Shown here: positions 58,713-64,000 of the stretch, in pieces
Layout: the number at the start of each line of letters is the position of its first letter
Position numbering within the stretch: position 1 is the stretch's first letter
NCBI RefSeq assembly: GCF_003194585.1
Contig: NZ_QHKZ01000007.1
Location: 124,001 to 188,000, forward strand
From: Nocardioides daejeonensis
GTDB lineage: Bacteria; Actinomycetota; Actinomycetes; Propionibacteriales; Nocardioidaceae
Direction of reading: 5' to 3'
DNA: 64,000 nucleotides
The notes under the pieces: generated by a model
What the model saw: the letters and a program-made list of their open reading frames with translations, nothing else
Database searches by the model: none
What the model was told of the DNA's origin: nothing
Position numbers and translations under genes: made by a program

Positions 58713-58737
58713 ACCCCCTCGCTACAGCAGAGGGGGT
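58713..58737. terminator. Second hairpin, next to the septum-formation-like lipoprotein gene
   Basis: ACCCCCTC (58713-58720) pairs with GAGGGGGT (58730-58737) across a 9-base loop, two bases from the stop of the minus-strand gene. Probably the terminator for that strand. Confidence 0.7.
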
Positions 58738-58738
58738 C

Positions 58739-59743
58739 CTAGTCGACGACGGAGCGGTCGGTGACGACCATCTGGTCGCGGGCGACGTCGAGGGGAGAGC
58801 TGACGGTGCAGACCGCCGAGTACTCCCCCGCCTCGTCGCCCCACAGCTCGGGGTAGATCTCGGAGACAGCGGTCAGGCCGGTGGCGGGCTCGTTGGCGAG
58901 GAGGGCGAAGTAGGCCGCGCACTCGTCATCGAGCAGCTGGAACGCCTCCGGGCGCAGGTCGACGTAGCGACCTCCGTCATCCTCCTTGATCGCCTTGCGC
59001 CCCGGGAGCTGACCGGCCGCCACCGCAGGCGTGGCCGTGAGCACCAGCAGCTGCTCGCGGGTGTGCGAGGTGTCGCAGGCGACCGTGGTCAGATCAGCGT
59101 CGAGGCAGACCCGCAGCGTGGGGTCCAGGGCCGGGGCCTGGAAGTCCGCGTAGCGCACCGACCGCGGCGTCTCCTGGCGCAGGACGCAGGCGAACCGGCG
59201 CTCCCCGGCCTGCCAGTCGGCGTACGGGAAGGGGACGAAGGTGGTGCGGATGTCGGCCACGAAGGCGGGGTGCGGAATCACGTCGAGCGGGCTCGCATCG
59301 GCCGCGGCGCTCAGCGCCGGGTCGGCCTCCTCGCGGCAGGCCGCGGCCACCGCGGACCGGATGGCCTGGTACCGATCGGCGTCGGGGTCGAGCGCGGCTG
59401 CGTAGTCACGCGCACCCTTCGGCGCGTCCACCACCGCGTAGACCTCGAGCCGATGCGGCTCGTCGCAGGCGACCGGGTCGGCGTACGTCGGCAGCGCCCG
59501 GACCTCGGTCACCGCCAGTGTGTCCAGCTCGCCGATGAGGGCGAGTGCGTCCTGGTCGTCGAGCGTCGCCCCGTCGAAGCAGGTGCCCGCCAGAGGTGCC
59601 GTCGCCGCCGGAGCAGGGACCGAGTGGCCCGGGTCGCCATCGTCCCCGGAGCAACCGGCCAGCAGCGTCGCGACGAGCGCAGCGACGGCGGCGCGGCGCA
59701 GTGCGCGGCCCACCCGGGCTCCCGGGCTCTGGGTGACATCCAC
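58739..59743 (-). CDS. Lipoprotein with two septum-formation-like domains
   Basis: A 334-residue lipoprotein: basic start, hydrophobic run and lipobox LLAGC, then a Pro/Ala linker and two related regions of the actinobacterial septum-formation (Septum_form) type, each with the pattern CF/CL...VACDxxH: GTCFDGATL...DPVACDEPHRLEVYAVV and RVCLDADLTTVACDTSHTREQLLVL. Cysteines are paired, fitting an oxidised, extracytoplasmic protein. GTG 59743 has a GGGGGA site. The open frame continues upstream for over 700 codons but that is a shadow of the ABC1 kinase gene. Confidence 0.8.
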   Translation of the reverse strand: MDVTQSPGARVGRALRRAAVAALVATLLAGCSGDDGDPGHSVPAPAATAPLAGTCFDGATLDDQDALALIGELDTLAVTEVRALPTYADPVACDEPHRLEVYAVVDAPKGARDYAAALDPDADRYQAIRSAVAAACREEADPALSAAADASPLDVIPHPAFVADIRTTFVPFPYADWQAGERRFACVLRQETPRSVRYADFQAPALDPTLRVCLDADLTTVACDTSHTREQLLVLTATPAVAAGQLPGRKAIKEDDGGRYVDLRPEAFQLLDDECAAYFALLANEPATGLTAVSEIYPELWGDEAGEYSAVCTVSSPLDVARDQMVVTDRSVVD

Positions 59744-59788
59744 GGCGTTCCCCCGATCTGGTCTGGCTGGCGCGGCTACCCTAAGGCC

Positions 59789-61132
59789 ATGGCTGAGCGG
59801 GAGGGGCTGCGTCGCAGCGCGCTGGGGAGGACCGCCCGGCTGGCGGCGATCCCCGTGGGCTTCGCCGGGCGCACCACGATGGGTGTCGGCAAACGCCTGG
59901 TCGGCCGACCGGCCGCAGCGGTGCTGACCGAGGTGCAGCTCCGCACCGCCGATCAGATCTTCAAGGTGCTGGGCGAGCTCAAGGGCGGGGCGATGAAGCT
60001 CGGCCAGGCGATGAGCATCTTCGAGTCGGCGCTGCCCGAGGAGATCGCCGGGCCCTACCGTGACGTCCTGGTCAAGCTGCAGGACGCCGCTCCCCCGATG
60101 ACCCAGCGGATGCTGCACGGCATGCTCGCCGAGCAGCTCGGGCCCGACTGGCGCGACAGCTTCGTCTCGTTCGACGAGCTGCCGGTGGCCTCGGCCTCCC
60201 TCGGCCAGGTGCACCGTGCGGTGTGGTCCGACGGGCGTGACGTCGCGGTCAAGGTCCAGTACCCGGGTGCCGCGGAGGCGCTGCGCTCCGACCTCCGCCA
60301 GCTCGGCCGGCTGGCCAAGATGTTCGCCGTGATCGCCCCCGGACTCGACCTCAAGGCCCTGCTCGCCGAGATCGAGGAGCGAGCGGTCGAGGAGCTCGAC
60401 TATCGACTGGAGGCGGCCTCCCAGGCCCTGTTCGCCGAGGAGTACGCCGGCGACCCGGCGTTCGTCGTCCCCCGCGTGGTGCATCACACCGAACGGGTGC
60501 TGGTCACCGAATGGATGGAGAGCGAGTCGTCGCTCGCCGCCGTGATCCGCGACGGCAGCCACGAGCAGCGTGACCACTTCGGTCGCCTCTATGCCGAGTT
60601 CCTGGTCTCCGCGCCGGCACGACTCGGGCTCCTGCACGCCGACCCCCACCCCGGCAACTTCCGGGTGCTCGCCGACGGACGCCTGGGTGTCGTCGACTAC
60701 GGCGCTGTGGCGCGGCTGCCCGACGGCCTGCCCCGCCCGATGGGCGAGCTGCTGCGCCGTGCCGTCGACGACGACTGGGACGCAGTGGTCACGGGCTTGC
60801 GCGAGGAGGGCTTCCTGCTGCAGCGCACCGAGTTCTCCGCCGAGGCGATGCGTGACTACCTCGGCCCGTTCCTCGACGCGGCCCGGGCGGAGGAGTTCAC
60901 CTTCGACCGGGCATGGCTGCGCGGACAGGCGGTGCGGGTCGCGACGCCGACCAGTGACAACGTGACCACCGCTCTCAAGATCAACCTGCCACCCGACTAC
61001 ATGCTCATCCACCGGGTCTGGATCGGCGGCATCGGCGTGCTCTGCCAGCTGGAGGCGACGGTGCCGTTCCAAGGCCTGTTGGCGACGTACCTGCCAGGGT
61101 TCGATTCGGACCCGCGGCCGGTGCGCGCGTAG
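59789..61132 (+). CDS. ABC1/UbiB-family atypical kinase
   Basis: A 447-residue ABC1 (UbiB/ADCK-like) atypical kinase. The family KxGQ motif is in GGAMKLGQAMSIFESALP, the Ala-rich loop is ASASLGQVHRA, the ATP lysine is in VAVKVQYPG, and the catalytic loop and metal site are LLHADPHPGNFRVL and GVVDYGAVARL. Family members support quinone or other isoprenoid lipid metabolism; the bacterial target here is unknown. TACCCT (59777-59782) ends six bases before ATG 59789, a leaderless start. Divergent from the septum-formation-like lipoprotein. Confidence 0.93.
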   Translation: MAEREGLRRSALGRTARLAAIPVGFAGRTTMGVGKRLVGRPAAAVLTEVQLRTADQIFKVLGELKGGAMKLGQAMSIFESALPEEIAGPYRDVLVKLQDAAPPMTQRMLHGMLAEQLGPDWRDSFVSFDELPVASASLGQVHRAVWSDGRDVAVKVQYPGAAEALRSDLRQLGRLAKMFAVIAPGLDLKALLAEIEERAVEELDYRLEAASQALFAEEYAGDPAFVVPRVVHHTERVLVTEWMESESSLAAVIRDGSHEQRDHFGRLYAEFLVSAPARLGLLHADPHPGNFRVLADGRLGVVDYGAVARLPDGLPRPMGELLRRAVDDDWDAVVTGLREEGFLLQRTEFSAEAMRDYLGPFLDAARAEEFTFDRAWLRGQAVRVATPTSDNVTTALKINLPPDYMLIHRVWIGGIGVLCQLEATVPFQGLLATYLPGFDSDPRPVRA

Positions 61133-61180
61133 AATTCCTCGGCTCGTGATCGCGGGCCGTCCCCGATCGAAAGCACGCCT

Positions 61181-63076
<1,896 letters not shown>

Positions 63077-63084
63077 CCCGCAAA

Positions 63085-63154
63085 CTCCCGACGTACTGAC
63101 CGACGTGGCCGGGATCTGCCGGTTCTAGAGACAAAATCGTTGGTACGTCGGGAG
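63085..63154. terminator. Inverted repeat with large loop after typA
   Basis: CTCCCGACGTAC (63085-63096) pairs perfectly over 12 bp with 63143-63154, but the loop is 46 bases. It lies between typA and the MMPL gene, both on the plus strand, ending 13 bases before the MMPL start, so it may be a terminator or a regulatory site for the transporter. Confidence 0.45.
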
Positions 63155-63167
63155 ATGGGCCGGTAGC

Positions 63168-64000
63168 GTGCGGGGAGTGTTCAAAGCACTCGGCCGCCTC
63201 ATGTCCAGTCGTCCATGGTTCGTGATCGCCGCGTGGGTGGTGGTGGCTGCTGCCGTCGTCCTCACTGCGCCCGGTTTGAAGACCACGACCGACCAGTCGG
63301 AGTTCCTGCCTTCGCACTACGAGTCGATCAAGGCGATGGAGGCGCAGTCCGATCACTTCCCCGAAGCGATGACGCCGGCGGCGATCATCGTCTTCGACCG
63401 GGAGGACGGCGGCAAGCTGACCGACGACGATGTGGCCGAGGTGACCCGCATCGGCGAGGAGCTCGGGCCGAGGCTCGCTCAGCGGACCTTCCTGCAGCAG
63501 GTGATCACCGTCTCCGCGACGGGTGATCCCAACGTCTCACGAGACGGCACGCTGATGCTCGGCATCGTGGGCCTGGCCGACGGCGCCTCCGGCTACGACG
63601 TGGCCGCGTTCGACGACGCGAAGGAGCTGCGCAAGGACCTGGCCGGCCTCGTGGACGGCACCGACCTGCGGGCCGAGACCACCGGCAACGTGCCGCAGGG
63701 CCTCGACTCTCAGGAGTCGGGTGATCAGGCCCTGGCGATCGTCGGCATCGCCACGATCGTGCTGATCGTGCTGCTGCTCGCACTCATCTTCCGCAGCGTC
63801 ATCATCTGCCTGATGCCGATCGTGGTGGTCGGCATCGTCTCCGCGGTGGCCACCGGCCTGATCGGCTTTGCCAACGAGGTCTTCGGCCTGAAGGCCGACT
63901 CGTCGATCCAGGTGATCCTGGTGGTGGTGCTCTATGGCATCGGCACCGACTACATCCTCTTCTTCCTGTTCCGCTATCGCGAGAGCATGCGCCACGGCTC
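63168..64000 (+). CDS. MMPL/RND-family transporter, N-terminal part (runs off the right edge)
   Basis: The first 277 residues of an MMPL-type RND transporter. A first membrane helix (SRPWFVIAAWVVVAAAVVLTAPGL) is followed by an extracytoplasmic porter region of about 150 residues, then three closely spaced helices starting at ALAIVGIATIVLIVLLLALIF, with GIGTDYILFFLFRYRE, the MMPL GxxxDY signature of helix 4. These proteins export lipids or drugs using the proton gradient. GTG 63168 is used; GTG 63177 is an alternative, and neither has a well-placed ribosome-binding site. The frame is open to the window end. Confidence 0.88.
   Translation, partial: MRGVFKALGRLMSSRPWFVIAAWVVVAAAVVLTAPGLKTTTDQSEFLPSHYESIKAMEAQSDHFPEAMTPAAIIVFDREDGGKLTDDDVAEVTRIGEELGPRLAQRTFLQQVITVSATGDPNVSRDGTLMLGIVGLADGASGYDVAAFDDAKELRKDLAGLVDGTDLRAETTGNVPQGLDSQESGDQALAIVGIATIVLIVLLLALIFRSVIICLMPIVVVGIVSAVATGLIGFANEVFGLKADSSIQVILVVVLYGIGTDYILFFLFRYRESMRHG

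Overview
The window is high-GC DNA from an actinomycete, most likely a Nocardioides-like member of the Nocardioidaceae. Evidence: mycothiol synthesis (mshA), CarD, a gpmA / phoU / senX3-regX3 block, many GTG starts, -10 boxes placed directly before start codons (leaderless transcripts), and a hydroxyquinol dioxygenase whose four iron ligands sit two residues after those I recall for the Nocardioides simplex enzyme. No transposase, phage gene or CRISPR array was seen.

Layout. 1-8.9 kb: ordinary chromosome (membrane-protein fragment, lone P450, HD-domain protein, DUF4031, a translationally coupled DUF1800-DUF1501 pair, FMN glutamate-synthase-like protein, PHA-synthase-like hydrolase, lipoprotein). 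8.97-27.3 kb: a catabolic island, almost entirely on the minus strand. 27.6-64 kb: core genome: ParA-like ATPase, MFS transporter plus PLP decarboxylase, ung, a LigB-type dioxygenase, GMC oxidoreductase plus aldehyde dehydrogenase, pyridoxal kinase, tRNA-Thr, cysS-rlmB-metallophosphoesterase, a sulfite-oxidase-like protein, ispF, carD, lpqE-gpmA, phoU/senX3-regX3, mshA, aspartate racemase, ABC1 kinase, typA, and the start of an MMPL transporter.

The island reads as a complete lower pathway for para-dihydroxylated aromatics. A two-subunit hydroquinone 1,2-dioxygenase (small 11463-12011, large 10449-11435) opens hydroquinone to 4-hydroxymuconic semialdehyde. The adjoining aldehyde dehydrogenase (8969-10447) would make maleylacetate. 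A hydroxyquinol 1,2-dioxygenase (15015-15908) makes maleylacetate from hydroxyquinol, and maleylacetate reductase (15905-16960) passes both to beta-ketoadipate. Upstream lie two P450s, a [2Fe-2S] ferredoxin and its FAD reductase in one overlapping operon, followed by a glutathione-independent formaldehyde dehydrogenase. This suggests oxidative O-demethylation of methoxylated phenols with capture of the formaldehyde. Two AraC-type regulators, a 7Fe ferredoxin and a thioredoxin-reductase-like ferredoxin reductase complete the set.

The most unusual feature is a MoxR AAA+ ATPase and a CoxE-like VWA protein (12745-15008), with a shortened luciferase-like protein, placed between the two ring-cleavage dioxygenases in what looks like one operon. 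Such ATPase/VWA pairs activate or metallate other enzymes (CbbQO, NorQD, CoxDE); a role in maturing a non-heme iron dioxygenase would be new as far as I know. Other points: a sulfite-oxidase-like protein with Ser in place of the molybdenum-ligating Cys, an SDR lacking the catalytic Tyr, several palindromic operators, a Pho box, a structured intergenic element at the island edge, and a 22-bp tandem repeat. Family names come from motifs and memory; no database search was run.
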